Assembly (NCBI GenBank): GCA_035412805.1
Contig: DAONVO010000110.1
Span: 1 to 6,490, forward strand
Direction of reading: 5' to 3'
DNA length: 6,490 nucleotides
DNA from: DTU018 sp029550685
GTDB lineage: Bacteria; Bacillota; Syntrophomonadia; Syntrophomonadales; Syntrophomonadaceae
The notes under the pieces are model-generated. The model did no database searches, was not told the DNA's origin, and saw only the letters and a list, made by a program, of their open reading frames with translations. Below are positions 6,167 through 6,490 of this stretch, piece by piece (the first letter of the stretch is position 1; every line of letters begins with the position of its first letter). The translations under genes were made by a program, and so were the position numbers.

Positions 6167-6182
6167 CCACAATATATTGTGG
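6167..6182. promoter_or_regulatory. NrdR box 1
   Basis: CCACAATATATTGTGG is a perfect 16-bp palindrome (18 bp with the flanking A and T). It matches the known NrdR consensus acaCwAtATaTwGtgt at all but the two outermost positions. It lies in the nrdD leader, about 30 bases downstream of the predicted transcription start. Confidence 0.85.
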
Positions 6183-6198
6183 TGCATACTACACCAGA

Positions 6199-6214
6199 CT
6201 ACTATATTATGTGT
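6199..6214. promoter_or_regulatory. NrdR box 2
   Basis: CTACTATATTATGTGT is a degenerate match to the NrdR consensus (12 of 16 positions). It lies exactly 32 bp from box 1, about three helical turns, the usual spacing of paired NrdR boxes. It covers the predicted transcription start of nrdDG. Confidence 0.75.
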
Positions 6215-6220
6215 ATGATC

Positions 6221-6250
6221 ATTATAGGGTTTCACAACCTTTCCGGTCAA
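6221..6250 (-). promoter_or_regulatory. nrdDG promoter
   Basis: On the minus strand TTGACC (6250-6245) and TATAAT (6226-6221) are separated by 18 bp. Transcription would start near 6214, at the edge of NrdR box 2, so bound NrdR would block initiation or clearance. The leader to the GTG start is about 70 bases. Confidence 0.75.
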
Positions 6251-6490
6251 ACCAGAACTTTTTCTAAAATAAGCATTTCAAGCTGCTTTCGAGTTTATTT
6301 ATGCTCCCACGTTGTTTTTTGTAAGAATTCTATGAAAAGTGAGGATATTAATGGAAAAATAAACGTCGATTCCGGGCTCTGTATGCTGATATTAGAAGTA
6401 TTATCTGGCAGCAGCCGGTCCATAATTTATTCTTCTATATGGGACAATATGGTTCCTTCGCACTTTGGTCACAAAAAAACCGGGACTAAT

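Larger units (their letters stand above)
6144..6490. other. Non-coding stretch upstream of nrdD
   Basis: About 350 bases to the window edge. The part nearest nrdD (6144-6250) holds the ribosome binding site, both NrdR boxes and the promoter. From 6251 to 6470 I see no convincing gene: only a 42-codon minus-strand frame (6423-6295) and a plus-strand frame from ATG 6332 that is still open at the edge, both without good ribosome binding sites. A run of seven T on the minus strand (6479-6473) after CCCGG may be the tail of a terminator whose other arm lies outside the window. Confidence 0.6.

Noticed and set aside
4323..6267. Plus-strand frames at 4323-4691, 5283-5495, 5517-5762 and 6040-6267
   Set aside because: All lie largely opposite nrdD, which is unambiguous; no domain or ribosome binding site supports them.
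6295..6423. 42-codon minus-strand frame upstream of nrdD
   Set aside because: Weak ribosome binding site, no recognisable family, and its start coincides with the 16-base match to phaC, so it is not supported as a gene.

Overview
The window looks like a chromosomal piece of a strictly or facultatively anaerobic Firmicute that stores polyhydroxyalkanoate (PHA). The evidence is the strong AGGAGG-type ribosome binding sites, an oxygen-sensitive class III ribonucleotide reductase under apparent NrdR control, and a Bacillus/Clostridia-style PHA gene cluster with a short PhaR/PhaE-type synthase subunit. A Syntrophomonas-like butyrate or crotonate oxidiser would fit, but this is an inference from gene content, not a species identification.

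Layout from left to right. At 49-1110 (+) lies a lipase-fold hydrolase with an AHSKG nucleophile elbow; its C-terminus is lost in a run of exactly 100 N (1111-1210). Right of the gap, everything is on the minus strand. The PHA cluster reads phasin (3021-2674), phaR/phaE-type synthase subunit (2577-2044), phaJ (2028-1570) and the N-terminal third of phaC (1573 down to the gap). phaJ and phaC overlap by ATGA, so they are probably translationally coupled. The segment upstream of the phasin (3022-3311) holds a good sigma-A-type promoter overlapped by a 31-bp imperfect dyad, a second weaker promoter candidate, and the terminator of the preceding operon. A strong intrinsic terminator sits between the phasin and the synthase genes.

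The right half is the anaerobic ribonucleotide reductase operon nrdD-nrdG (6143-3312), with stop and start codons directly abutting. It is preceded by a -35/-10 promoter and two 16-bp NrdR boxes spaced 32 bp apart, and followed by an intrinsic terminator. The last ~240 bases hold no convincing gene.

How the genes work together: PhaJ would convert trans-enoyl-CoA from beta-oxidation (for example crotonyl-CoA) to (R)-3-hydroxyacyl-CoA, which the PhaC/PhaR synthase polymerises on phasin-coated granules. The terminator after the phasin gene would give much phasin and little synthase from one promoter. The convergent lipase-like gene could be a lipase or a PHA depolymerase. NrdG (radical SAM) installs the glycyl radical on NrdD, which supplies dNTPs without oxygen. 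No wholly new system is evident. The most informative points are the regulatory architecture of the pha cluster, the placement of phaJ between the two synthase subunits, and the scaffold gap, which must hide far more than 100 bases.
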